This document shows, one piece after another, positions 48,105-56,547 of a stretch of DNA of 64,000 bases. Source of the stretch: Paraburkholderia nodosa (GTDB lineage: Bacteria > Pseudomonadota > Gammaproteobacteria > Burkholderiales > Burkholderiaceae). The DNA lies in assembly GCF_001718195.1 (NCBI RefSeq), contig NZ_MCNV01000019.1, positions 62,001 to 126,000 of the forward strand, written 5' to 3'. Both the position numbers and the translations under genes were made by a program. Positions within the stretch are counted from its first letter, which is position 1; every line of letters begins with the position of its first letter. Under the pieces are notes generated by a model that had not been told where the DNA came from, searched no databases, and worked only from the letters and a program-made list of their open reading frames with translations.

Positions 48105-48422
48105 ATGAATGCATGGATCAAGCTGTTCGCAGCCACACTGCTGTTTGCCCTTTGGGGCGCGCTGGTATTCACACATCAGGCTGACCCGAAAGAGCTCGTC
48201 ATGGGGATCGTTGCCGCGCTCACAGGTCTCGGCGTTTTCCACGCTGCGACGAGCGGCGCCCCAGCCGCGAGCGAGCCGGGCGCCAGCGTCGCACAACTCC
48301 CCGAGCCTGCTGCGCCTGCAGAGCCTGCACTGCCGATCGCCGCGGCTGCTGCGCCGGCGCCTGTCGCTGTAGCGCAACCCGCACCCGTGCCGACCGCCGC
48401 CGCCCCGGCAGCGGTGCAGTGA
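48105..48422 (+). CDS. Two-helix membrane protein, putative holin
   Basis: 105 residues. Two hydrophobic segments (about 5-23, IKLFAATLLFALWGALVF; 30-48, ELVMGIVAALTGLGVFHAAT) are followed by a Pro/Ala-rich tail (about 50-105). Size, two helices and position beside the endolysin fit a class II-like holin. The charged C-terminus typical of many holins is absent, so the call is tentative. Confidence 0.6.
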   Translation: MNAWIKLFAATLLFALWGALVFTHQADPKELVMGIVAALTGLGVFHAATSGAPAASEPGASVAQLPEPAAPAEPALPIAAAAAPAPVAVAQPAPVPTAAAPAAVQ

Positions 48423-48487
48423 CCAGTCTTTCCCCCTAGCAGGACTCTCGCGGCGATCGCCGCACTCAACTCCCGAAGGTTCTCACC

Positions 48488-49024
48488 ATGAAGAAACTGA
48501 TTGCTGCATTCGCGGCAGGCCTCGCTGCGCTCGTCATGTCCGGTTGCGCCGTGACCGGTTCGACGTCCGCCACCGCAACGAATCCTGCCGTGGTCGCTCA
48601 ACAAGCGGCCGAGAAGTTCCAGTCTGCAGTCACGGCGGCTTGCAACGTGATCCAGCCGACGATTCAGCCGTTCGCGATCCTCCTCAACGCGTCGCCCGGC
48701 TTCGCGACGTTCAATGGTGACCTGACGCTCGCCTGCGCGATCAACTCCACGATCAATCTGACGTCGATCGACAGCATCATCGACTCGTCGACGACTGCGG
48801 CGCAGACGGCCGTGAGCAACATCGCGTCGCTCAATGCGACCGATCAGGCCGTCGTCAAGGCTGCGCTCGGCGCGTTCCAGGGCGCGCTCAAGAATGCCTT
48901 GAATCAGTACAAGTCAGCCGTGGCCGCAGCGAATCTGGCTGCCACGACGACGGCGACCTCCGCGGCTGCGTCTGCACCCACCGCGGCGTCTGCGCCGGCC
49001 GCGGCATCGGCGACCTTGCAATGA
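48488..49024 (+). CDS. Phage-encoded lipoprotein, unknown
   Basis: 178 residues. The signal peptide ends with the lipobox LVMSGC (Cys 20), so it is probably anchored in the outer membrane. The mature part is Ser/Thr/Ala-rich with a central helical domain (CNVIQPTIQPFAILLNASPG). Two Cys (52, 81 region) may pair. It could be an outer-membrane spanin-like partner of the gene at 46946 or a superinfection-exclusion lipoprotein. Neither can be shown. Confidence 0.72.
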   Translation: MKKLIAAFAAGLAALVMSGCAVTGSTSATATNPAVVAQQAAEKFQSAVTAACNVIQPTIQPFAILLNASPGFATFNGDLTLACAINSTINLTSIDSIIDSSTTAAQTAVSNIASLNATDQAVVKAALGAFQGALKNALNQYKSAVAAANLAATTTATSAAASAPTAASAPAAASATLQ

Positions 49025-49851
49025 GGCCTCTGCGCCTCGCGCTGAGCGGCTCGGGCTTCAAGGTGCCGGCGCATGTCGGCGCCCTGCAGGCCGTCGCTGA
49101 CGCCGGCTTCGAGCCGGTCGAGCTGGCGGGCACGTCGGGGGGCAGCATCGTCGCAGCGATGGCTGCGTGCCGCATGAAGCTGTCGGACATGAAGATGCTC
49201 GCCCTGACGTTCGACTGGTCGAACATGCTCTCCTTCAGCCTGATGTCGGCGGTGCGCCTGCGCGGCTTCTGTGATGGCCGGCGGCTGCTCGACTGGCTGA
49301 CCGAGCAGACCAACGGCCTGACGTTCGGCCAGCTGTCGACGGATCTCACGGTCGTGGCATCGGACGTGGCGAGCGAGGCGCCGTTCGAGTTCTCGCGCGC
49401 GACGACCCCGGGCGTCGCGGTAGCGCAGGCGGTGCGCGCATCGACGTCGATTCCCTTCGCATTCGAGCCGGTGCGACTGGGGGCGGCGCTGCTCGCCGAC
49501 GGCGGGATGGTGAACAACATCCCCGTCGATCGCCTCAAGGTTGACGGCGTGCCGCGGCTCGGCGTGCAGCTCGTGAGTCAGGACCTGCCGATGCAGCCGG
49601 ACACGTCGCTTTCGCCGTTCGGGTTCTCCGAGCGGCTGATCGACCTGATGCTCTCGGCCTGCGAGTCGACGCACGTGTCGGCCGCCCAGGCCGCCGGCGC
49701 GCACATGGCATTCGTTGAGACTGGCTATGCGTCGACGCTCGATCGCACGATGCCGCTTGAGCTCCGGCAGCGGCTATTCAATGACGGCTATGACGCAGCG
49801 AAGGCCGCGCTCGCGCTCATCGCGGCGCCGGCGCCCACTACCCTCCAATAG
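49021..49851 (+). CDS. Patatin-like phospholipase
   Basis: 276 residues. The nucleophile elbow GTSGG is at 37-41 (Ser 39), and the Asp of the catalytic dyad is D160 in LLADGGMVNN. The N-terminal glycine loop is LALSGSGFK rather than the usual GGGxRG. The AVRASTSIPFAFEPV segment is typical of the family. Substrates are membrane lipids; it has no signal peptide. It overlaps the lipoprotein stop (ATGA) and lies in the moron zone at the phage right end. Confidence 0.87.
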   Translation: MRPLRLALSGSGFKVPAHVGALQAVADAGFEPVELAGTSGGSIVAAMAACRMKLSDMKMLALTFDWSNMLSFSLMSAVRLRGFCDGRRLLDWLTEQTNGLTFGQLSTDLTVVASDVASEAPFEFSRATTPGVAVAQAVRASTSIPFAFEPVRLGAALLADGGMVNNIPVDRLKVDGVPRLGVQLVSQDLPMQPDTSLSPFGFSERLIDLMLSACESTHVSAAQAAGAHMAFVETGYASTLDRTMPLELRQRLFNDGYDAAKAALALIAAPAPTTLQ

Positions 49852-49862
49852 ACGTTCCCACG

Positions 49863-50285
49863 TCAGCGGCCGTCGATCTTCGACGGCCGCGTCAATATCC
49901 TTTCGACGACCGCTTCCTGCCGCGGCGTCGGTTTGTCGGTCAGGCAGGGTTCTGTATCAAGTTCCCGAACGAAGCATTCCCATACCGATGAGGGCACGGC
50001 GCCGTGCCCGCGGTCCCCAATGAAGTTGCGAATCTGATTGGCGCGCGAGATCGTCGCGCGCAGACGGTGGATCTCCCACAGCAGCTCGAGTACGACAGGA
50101 TCCGGATTTTCGTCCCAGATCTGCGCCAAGCGCGCGGCGGTGAGTGGAGGGCGGTGCGGCACGATATTTCCAAAAACTGTACGGATATACAGTGTGCTAC
50201 TATCGCCCCTAACCTGTCGAGCCAGGGCGCACCGATCCAAAACGACCTTGTAAGTGTTTGATTTCTTTAGTTCAGGAATGTGCAT
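49863..50285 (-). CDS. SOS-linked phage protein, candidate antirepressor
   Basis: The open frame gives 140 residues from the ATG at 50285. A GTG at 50162 would give about 100 residues (VPHRPPLTAARLAQIWDENP...) and places a LexA box (50177-50192) just upstream, so the short form is attractive. It has two helices (VVLELLWEIHRLRATISR) and a basic C-terminus. It is the only leftward gene at the prophage right end. No family is recognised. The SOS box suggests it acts in induction of the prophage. Confidence 0.65.
   Translation of the reverse strand: MHIPELKKSNTYKVVLDRCALARQVRGDSSTLYIRTVFGNIVPHRPPLTAARLAQIWDENPDPVVLELLWEIHRLRATISRANQIRNFIGDRGHGAVPSSVWECFVRELDTEPCLTDKPTPRQEAVVERILTRPSKIDGR
50177..50192. 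promoter_or_regulatory. LexA (SOS) box
   Basis: CTGT-ACGGATAT-ACAG, a perfect match to the CTGT-N8-ACAG consensus. It lies 15 bases upstream of the GTG at 50162 (leftward gene) and 153 bases before the UvrA start (rightward). Either or both may be controlled by LexA. Confidence 0.8.
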
Positions 50286-50344
50286 TTCAGGTCCGGGCGA
50301 TGATGCCGGAAAACGGCTCTAACACATTGATTTAATTCAATAAA

Positions 50345-53300
50345 TTGCCTTCCAACAAGCTAATCCGAATCCGTGGTGCCCGCCAGCACAACCTCAAGAA
50401 CCTCGACCTCGACCTGCACACCGGCGAAATGACGGTCGTCACCGGGCCTTCGGGCTCGGGCAAGTCGAGCCTCGTCTTCGATACGCTTTACGCGGAAGGC
50501 CAGCGCCGTTACGTCGAAACCTTCAGCGCCTACGCGCGTCAGTTCCTCGACCGCATGGACCGGCCGCAGGTCGATCGCGTGGACGGTGTGCCGCCCGCCA
50601 TCGCCATCGACCAGACCAACCCCGTGCGCAGTTCGCGCTCGACGGTCGGCACGATGACGGAGCTCAATGACCACCTGAAGCTGCTGTACGCGCGCGCCGC
50701 GAATCTGTTCGACCGCGTCACGGCGCAGCCCGTACGGCACGACACGCCTGAGACGATTTACGCCGAACTGATGGCGCGTACGGCCGCGGGCGACCCGCGT
50801 CTTGTGGTCACGTTTCCGGTCGAGTTGCCCGATACGACCACCGAGGAAGAAGTCGCGCAGTGGCTCTCCGCGAGTGGCTATACGCGCGTGCAGGCGCAGC
50901 GCGAGGTGAAGACGGCCGAAGGCACGCGCAAGCTGCTCGACGTGGTCGCCGACCGTTTCCGCATGCAGAACGTGGAGAAGAGCCGCGCGATCGAGGCGAT
51001 CGAAGCCTCGCTCAAGCGCGGCAGCGGGCGCGTGAACGTCTACGTGCTGGCCAGCAGCGATGACGATGCGCAGGCCGAGCCGCAGATCTGGCGCTTCTCG
51101 ACGGGGCTGCATTGCCCGGACAGCGATTTACGCTACGCAGATCCGCAGCCCGCGTTGTTCTCGTTCAACTCGGCCTACGGCGCCTGCGACGCGTGCCGCG
51201 GTTTTGGCCGCGTGATCGGCGTGGATTGGGGCCTCGTGATCCCCGACGAGCGCAAGACGCTGCGCGGCGGCGCGATCAAGCCGCTGCAAACGCCGGCGTG
51301 GAAGGAATGCCAGGACGACCTGATGCGCTATGCCGCGAAAGCCGGCATTCCGCGCGATACGGCATGGTCCGAGCTGACGCAGGCGCAGCGCGACTGGGTG
51401 ATCAACGGCGCGCCGGACTGGAAGGGCAGCTGGCAAACGCAGTGGTACGGCGTGAAGCGCTTCTTCCAGTATCTGGAGTCGAAGGCCTACAAGATGCACA
51501 TCCGCGTGCTGCTGTCGAAGTACCGCAGCTATACGCCGTGCGAAACCTGCGGCGGCGCACGCCTGAAAACCGAGGCCCTGCAATGGCGCCTCGGCACGCA
51601 GCAGAACGCGGACGACGTGCTCGCGCCGTCGGGACGTTTCCTGCCGCACGGCGTGGACTGGACACGCGCGCAGCTCGAAGCGTTGCCGGGCCTCACCGTG
51701 CACGACGTGATGCTGCTGCCGATCGAGCGCATCCGCCGCTTCTTCGACAATCTTTCGCTTTCCTCAGCATTGCTCGACGACGCGCTGAAGCTGCTGCTCG
51801 AGGAAGTGCGCACGCGCCTGAAGTATCTCTGCGACGTGGGTCTCGGCTATCTGACGCTCGACCGCCAGAGCCGCACGCTTTCGGGCGGAGAAGTGCAGCG
51901 TATCAACCTGACCACGGCGCTCGGCACGTCGCTCACGAAAACGCTGTTCGTGCTCGATGAGCCGAGTATTGGCCTGCATCCGCGCGACCTCAACCGCATC
52001 GTCGAAGCGATGCAACGTCTGCGCGACGCGGGCAACACGCTCGTCGTGGTCGAGCACGATCCGTCCGTGATGCTCGCGGCCGACCGCCTCATCGACATGG
52101 GCCCCGGCCCGGGCGAGCGCGGCGGCTCGATCGTCTACGACGGCACGCCGAACGATATCCGCTCCTCGGGCACCCTGACGGGCGAGTACCTGGGCGGCCA
52201 CCGCGCCGTTGCCGACGCTTCGCACTGGGAGCGACGCCCGGTTGATGCGTCCACGCCGAACCTCCTGCTCGAAGGCGCGAGCGAACACAACCTGCGCGAC
52301 GTGACCGTGCAGATTCCGCTGCAGCGGCTCGTGTGCGTGACGGGCGTCTCGGGCTCGGGCAAATCCACGCTGGTGCAGGACGTGCTCTATCCCGCGCTCG
52401 CGCGGCATCTGGGCAAGGCGACGGACGCGCCGGGCACGTTCCGCAAGCTGAGCGGCGCGGAGCAGATCAGCGACGCCGTGTTCGTCGATCAGTCGCCGAT
52501 CGGCAAGACGGCGCGCTCGAATCCGGCCAGCTATGTCGGCGCCTTCGACGAGATCCGCAAGCTGTTCGCCAAGGCGACGCTCGCGAAGCAACGTGGGTAC
52601 ACGGCGGGCATGTTCAGCTTCAACTCGGGCGAAGGTCGCTGCCCGACCTGCGGCGGTTCGGGTTTCGAGCACATCGAAATGCAGTTCCTGAGCGATGTGT
52701 ATCTGCGTTGCCCCGATTGCGACGGCAGCCGCTATCGCGCGGAAGTGCTCGAAGTGAAGATCGAGCGCGCGGGCCGCACGCTTTCGGTGGCGGACGTGCT
52801 CGACCTCACGGTCAGCGAAGCAGTGCAATGCTTCGCTGAGGATGCCGAAGTATTGCGCGTGCTGCAGCCTATCGTGGACGTCGGTCTCGAATACGTGAAG
52901 CTCGGCCAGCCGGTGCCGACGCTCTCGGGCGGCGAGGCGCAGCGCCTGAAGCTCGCGGGGTATCTCGCGGAAACCGCGCAGTCGCGCGGCAAGGAGGCGG
53001 GCGGGCGCCTCTTCATGTTCGACGAACCGACTACGGGCCTGCATTTCGACGACATCGCCAAGCTGATGCGCGCCTTCGGCAAGCTGCTCGCGGGCGGTCA
53101 TTCGCTGCTCGTGATCGAACATAACCTCGACGTGATCCGCGCCGCAGATTGGCTGATCGATCTCGGCCCCGAAGGCGGCGACGCGGGCGGCGAAGTGGTG
53201 TGCGTCGGCACGCCCGAGGATGTGATCGCGTGTCCGCGTTCGCATACGGGCGCGGCGCTCGAGCGCTACGAAGCCGCGCTTGGCAGCGGTGTCGAACTGC

Positions 53301-56242
53301 TGGCGGAAGAAGAGGGCGTGGCGCTGCAAACCGCGTTGCGTGCCGCGCAGGCGCGCCGCGAGGTGCAGGGCGAGGACGTGGTGCGCATCGTGAATGCGCG
53401 CGAGCACAACCTCAAGGCGCTCGACGTCGATATCCCGCACGGCCGCTTCAACGTCATCACGGGCGTGTCGGGCTCGGGCAAGTCCACGCTCGCGTTCGAC
53501 ATCCTCTTTCACGAAGGCCAGCGGCGCTACCTCGAATCGCTCAACGCGTATGCGCGTTCGATCGTGCAGCCGGCGGGCCGCCCCGAAGTCGATGCCGTGT
53601 ACGGCATTCCGCCGACCGTCGCGATCGAGCAGCGCCTTTCGCGCGGCGGCCGCAAGAGCACGGTCGCCACGACCTCCGAGGTGTGGCACTTCCTGCGTCT
53701 GCTTTACGTGAAGCTCGGCGTGCAGCACTGCGTGCATGACGGCACGCCCGTCACGTCGCAGAGCGTCGATGCGATCGTCGCGCAACTGCTGCGCGAGCAT
53801 CGCGGCCAGCATGTCGGTTTGCTCGCACCGCTCGTCGTCAATCGCAAGGGCGTCTACACCGATCTCGCGAAGTGGGCGAAGGCGCGCGGCAATACGCATC
53901 TGCGCGTGGATGGCGAGTTCGTGCCCGTCGCGCCGTGGCCCAAGCTCGACCGCTTCCGCGAGCATACGATCGAGTTGCCCGTGGGCGACCTCGTGATCGA
54001 GCCTGAAAACGAGGCGCAGTTGCGGGCGATGCTCGGCGCGACGCTCGAAGCAGGCAAGGGCATCGTGCACCTGCTCGCGCCGCTCGACGGCCTCCATCAC
54101 GTGCTGGGCAATGGCGGTTCGACGGCGAGCATCGGCGAGGTGAAGGTGCTGTCGACGCGGCGCGCCTGCCCGGTGTGCGGCACGAGCTATCCGGAACTCG
54201 ATCCGCGCATGTTCTCGTACAACAGCAAGCATGGCTGGTGCACGACCTGCGTGGGCACGGGCCTCGCGCTCACGCGCGAGCAGCGCGCCGCCTACGACGA
54301 CACGATCGTCGCCGAAGACGGCCGTGGCCGCGAGCAGACCCTGCCTTCGGAAGAGCAGGAACCCGACGGCATGGTCGACGAGCCGTGCCACGATTGCGGC
54401 GGCACGCGCCTGAATCCGGTGGCGCGCGCTGTGACGTTCGACGCGCATCCCATCGTCGATGTCGCGCAGTGGACCGTGGCGGATACGCGCCGCTGGATCG
54501 ATACGCTGAAGCTCAATGGCCGCGACGCGCAGATCGCGCGCGACGTGGTGAGCGAAATCCGCAGCCGACTGCAGTTCCTGGAAGAAGTGGGGCTCGGCTA
54601 TCTGAGCCTCGATCGCGCCGCGCCGAGCCTTTCGGGTGGCGAGGCACAGCGCATTCGTCTCGCTGCGCAACTCGGCAGTAACTTGCAGGGTGTGTGCTAC
54701 GTGCTCGACGAACCGACCATCGGCCTGCATCCGCGCGACAACCAGATCCTGCTCGACGCGCTGCGCAGCCTCGGCGAGAAGGGCAACACGCTCGTGGTGG
54801 TCGAACACGACGAGGACACGATCCGGCGCGCCGATCACATCATCGACATTGGCCCGAGCGCGGGCAAGCGCGGCGGCCGTGTGGTCGCGCAGGGCAGCGT
54901 GGCCGATCTCGCGGCGCAGGCCGATTCGCTCACGGGCCGCTATCTCGCACAGCCGATCCAGCACCCGCTGCAGCCGCGCCGCGAAGTGCGTCCGGCGCGC
55001 GCGGGACGCGAGGCGGTGCCGGGACAATGGCTCACCGTGCATGGCGGCAAGCTGCATAATCTGCGCAACGTCACCGCGCAGATTCCGCTCGGACGTCTCG
55101 TGGCGATCACCGGCGTGAGCGGCTCCGGCAAGTCCACGCTCGCGCGCGACGTGCTGCTTTCCAATCTGCTCGACGCCGTGGGGCGTTCGGTGCTGTCTTC
55201 GCCTGCCGAGCGCCGCGCGCGCAAGGCGGTGAAGGAGAAAGCGCCGAGCGCGGCGGAGCGCCGGTCGAGCGTGCTCGCGCGCACGAGCGCGAAGCCGAAG
55301 CTCGAGGTTTCGCATACGTGGCAGGGCTGCGATTCAATCAGCGGATGGGAAAGCATCGACCGCGTGCTCGAAGTCGACCAGACGCCGATCGGCAAAACGC
55401 CGCGCTCGTGCCCCGCGACCTATATCGGCGTGTGGGACGCGATCCGCCGCCTTTTCGCCGATACGCTCGAGGCGCGCGCCCGCGGCTATAGCGCGTCCCG
55501 TTTCTCGTTCAATACCGGCGACGGACGCTGTCCCGCGTGCGAAGGCCAGGGCGTGCGCACCATCGGCATGAGCTTCCTGCCCGACGTGAAGGTGCCGTGC
55601 GACGTGTGCCACGGCCAGCGCTTCAATCCGGAAACGCTGGCCGTGACGTGGCGCGGCCGGAACATCGGCGAAGTGCTGACGATGGAAATCGACGAGGCGG
55701 TGGAGTTCTTCGGGTCGATCACGAGTATTTCCCACCCGCTGCAGCTCATGAAGGACGTGGGTCTCGGCTACCTCACACTCGGCCAGCCTTCGCCCACGCT
55801 CTCGGGCGGCGAGGCGCAGCGCATCAAGCTCGTGACCGAACTCTCGAAGGTGCGCGACGACATCACGCGCCGCGGCCAGAAGGCGCCGCACACGCTCTAC
55901 GTGCTCGACGAGCCCACGGTGGGCCTGCACATGGCCGACGTGGCGCGCCTCATCAGCGTGCTGCACCGGCTTGCGGACGCGGGACATAGCGTCGTCGTGA
56001 TCGAGCACGACCTCGACGTGATCGCCGAAGCCGACTGGATCATCGATCTCGGGCCCGAAGGCGGCGTGGGCGGTGGCACGATCGTCGCCGCGGCCGATCC
56101 CGAAGCGCTCGCGAAGGTGCGGGCGAGCCACACCGGTGCGGCACTCGCGCCCGTGCTGGCGCGTGGCCAGGCTGACGTGAATGCCGCCGAAAGCAAGCCT
56201 GCACCAGAGCGGCGCGCAACGGGCGCGGCGGCTTCAGGCTAA
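50345..56242 (+). CDS. uvrA: Double-length UvrA excinuclease subunit A (two UvrA units fused)
   Basis: 1965 residues, about twice normal UvrA (about 940). Four Walker A motifs: PSGSGKS near 34-41, VSGSGKST near 666, 1039 and 1589. Four LSGGE signatures lie near 512, 859, 1429 and 1819. Zinc modules are seen as CDACRGFG, CETCGGARL, CPTCGGSG with CPDCDGSR, CPVCGTS with CTTCVGTG, CHDCGGTRL and CPACEGQG with CDVCHGQR. So residues about 1-1010 and 1015-1930 are each a full UvrA, a pseudo-dimer in one chain. It senses DNA damage for UvrB loading. The start is TTG at 50345; see findings. Confidence 0.93.
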   Translation: MPSNKLIRIRGARQHNLKNLDLDLHTGEMTVVTGPSGSGKSSLVFDTLYAEGQRRYVETFSAYARQFLDRMDRPQVDRVDGVPPAIAIDQTNPVRSSRSTVGTMTELNDHLKLLYARAANLFDRVTAQPVRHDTPETIYAELMARTAAGDPRLVVTFPVELPDTTTEEEVAQWLSASGYTRVQAQREVKTAEGTRKLLDVVADRFRMQNVEKSRAIEAIEASLKRGSGRVNVYVLASSDDDAQAEPQIWRFSTGLHCPDSDLRYADPQPALFSFNSAYGACDACRGFGRVIGVDWGLVIPDERKTLRGGAIKPLQTPAWKECQDDLMRYAAKAGIPRDTAWSELTQAQRDWVINGAPDWKGSWQTQWYGVKRFFQYLESKAYKMHIRVLLSKYRSYTPCETCGGARLKTEALQWRLGTQQNADDVLAPSGRFLPHGVDWTRAQLEALPGLTVHDVMLLPIERIRRFFDNLSLSSALLDDALKLLLEEVRTRLKYLCDVGLGYLTLDRQSRTLSGGEVQRINLTTALGTSLTKTLFVLDEPSIGLHPRDLNRIVEAMQRLRDAGNTLVVVEHDPSVMLAADRLIDMGPGPGERGGSIVYDGTPNDIRSSGTLTGEYLGGHRAVADASHWERRPVDASTPNLLLEGASEHNLRDVTVQIPLQRLVCVTGVSGSGKSTLVQDVLYPALARHLGKATDAPGTFRKLSGAEQISDAVFVDQSPIGKTARSNPASYVGAFDEIRKLFAKATLAKQRGYTAGMFSFNSGEGRCPTCGGSGFEHIEMQFLSDVYLRCPDCDGSRYRAEVLEVKIERAGRTLSVADVLDLTVSEAVQCFAEDAEVLRVLQPIVDVGLEYVKLGQPVPTLSGGEAQRLKLAGYLAETAQSRGKEAGGRLFMFDEPTTGLHFDDIAKLMRAFGKLLAGGHSLLVIEHNLDVIRAADWLIDLGPEGGDAGGEVVCVGTPEDVIACPRSHTGAALERYEAALGSGVELLAEEEGVALQTALRAAQARREVQGEDVVRIVNAREHNLKALDVDIPHGRFNVITGVSGSGKSTLAFDILFHEGQRRYLESLNAYARSIVQPAGRPEVDAVYGIPPTVAIEQRLSRGGRKSTVATTSEVWHFLRLLYVKLGVQHCVHDGTPVTSQSVDAIVAQLLREHRGQHVGLLAPLVVNRKGVYTDLAKWAKARGNTHLRVDGEFVPVAPWPKLDRFREHTIELPVGDLVIEPENEAQLRAMLGATLEAGKGIVHLLAPLDGLHHVLGNGGSTASIGEVKVLSTRRACPVCGTSYPELDPRMFSYNSKHGWCTTCVGTGLALTREQRAAYDDTIVAEDGRGREQTLPSEEQEPDGMVDEPCHDCGGTRLNPVARAVTFDAHPIVDVAQWTVADTRRWIDTLKLNGRDAQIARDVVSEIRSRLQFLEEVGLGYLSLDRAAPSLSGGEAQRIRLAAQLGSNLQGVCYVLDEPTIGLHPRDNQILLDALRSLGEKGNTLVVVEHDEDTIRRADHIIDIGPSAGKRGGRVVAQGSVADLAAQADSLTGRYLAQPIQHPLQPRREVRPARAGREAVPGQWLTVHGGKLHNLRNVTAQIPLGRLVAITGVSGSGKSTLARDVLLSNLLDAVGRSVLSSPAERRARKAVKEKAPSAAERRSSVLARTSAKPKLEVSHTWQGCDSISGWESIDRVLEVDQTPIGKTPRSCPATYIGVWDAIRRLFADTLEARARGYSASRFSFNTGDGRCPACEGQGVRTIGMSFLPDVKVPCDVCHGQRFNPETLAVTWRGRNIGEVLTMEIDEAVEFFGSITSISHPLQLMKDVGLGYLTLGQPSPTLSGGEAQRIKLVTELSKVRDDITRRGQKAPHTLYVLDEPTVGLHMADVARLISVLHRLADAGHSVVVIEHDLDVIAEADWIIDLGPEGGVGGGTIVAAADPEALAKVRASHTGAALAPVLARGQADVNAAESKPAPERRATGAAASG

Positions 56243-56248
56243 AGGAAT

Positions 56249-56273
56249 GGAGCGGGCCGCAGAGGCCCGCTCC
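56249..56273 (+). terminator. GC hairpin after the UvrA gene
   Basis: GGAGCGGGCC (56249-56258), loop GCAGA, GGCCCGCTCC (56264-56273). There is no T-run, so it is a possible Rho-dependent or processed terminator. Confidence 0.5.
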
Positions 56274-56321
56274 GCCTTGAAACCGCTTGATCTGTGCCGC
56301 GCGCGCAAGGTATCATCGGTT

Positions 56322-56476
56322 CCGCTTGCAGCAAACGTTCGCTCACCTGTAGCGGCGTCACCTGAGAGCGGAGCAGCGGACTACAGATCCCCTCCGAACC
56401 GGTCGCGGGCTCCATACCCAGGCTACCTCATCAGTGCAGCAAGGCTTCGCAGTTCGTGCGCGAAGCCTTTGTCTTT
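56322..56476 (+). ncRNA. Candidate structured small RNA or leader with own promoter and terminator
   Basis: A promoter TTGATC (56287-56292), 18 bases, TATCAT (56311-56316) is followed by about 150 non-coding GC-rich bases with many complementary segments. They end in the hairpin AAGGCTTCGC/GCGAAGCCTT (56441-56450 with 56460-56469) and TGTCTTTT. No ORF over 20 codons with a ribosome site lies inside. It precedes the H-NS-like gene at 56548. The CTGAGAG and GAACC pieces recall a TPP riboswitch but the rest does not fit. Confidence 0.5.
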
Positions 56477-56547
56477 TCAGGGAAGACCATTCTTTGCCGA
56501 TCGTTGTATCGGTGCCTTGCCCTTGACGAAGCGAGAGGAATTAATCG

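Larger units (their letters stand above)
1..50330. mobile_element. Lambdoid prophage with Mu-like contractile tail (left end outside window)
   Basis: A continuous run of phage genes: leftward early operon, CI/Cro switch, rightward early operon with O-like protein, lambda-type head genes, Mu-type tail genes, fibres, lysis genes and morons. No integrase or excisionase is seen, so the prophage must extend left of base 1. The right boundary is placed between the LexA-box gene (up to 50285) and the UvrA gene at 50345. No att core was identified, so that boundary is an inference good to a few hundred bases. Confidence 0.93.

Noticed and set aside
48488..49024. Assigning the lipoprotein as Rz1
   Set aside because: Three times longer than usual Rz1, not nested, and two genes away from the possible Rz. 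Left as unknown.
1..50330. Integrase or excisionase gene
   Set aside because: I looked for tyrosine (R..H.R..Y) and serine recombinase signatures in all phage proteins and found none, so it must lie left of the window.
50327..50340. TTGATTTAATTCAA as the attachment core
   Set aside because: It lies at the probable boundary and is near-palindromic, but the left end is outside the window, so no duplicate can be checked.
51764..55315. 1183-codon open frame on the minus strand
   Set aside because: It lies antisense to uvrA. The frame is long only because GC-rich third positions remove stops; its product is Arg/Ala/His-rich without motifs.
56322..56476. TPP riboswitch or 6S RNA
   Set aside because: CTGAGAG and GAACC pieces recall the TPP aptamer, but the rest of the conserved core is missing and no thiamine gene follows. 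It lacks the 6S central bulge pattern as far as I can see.
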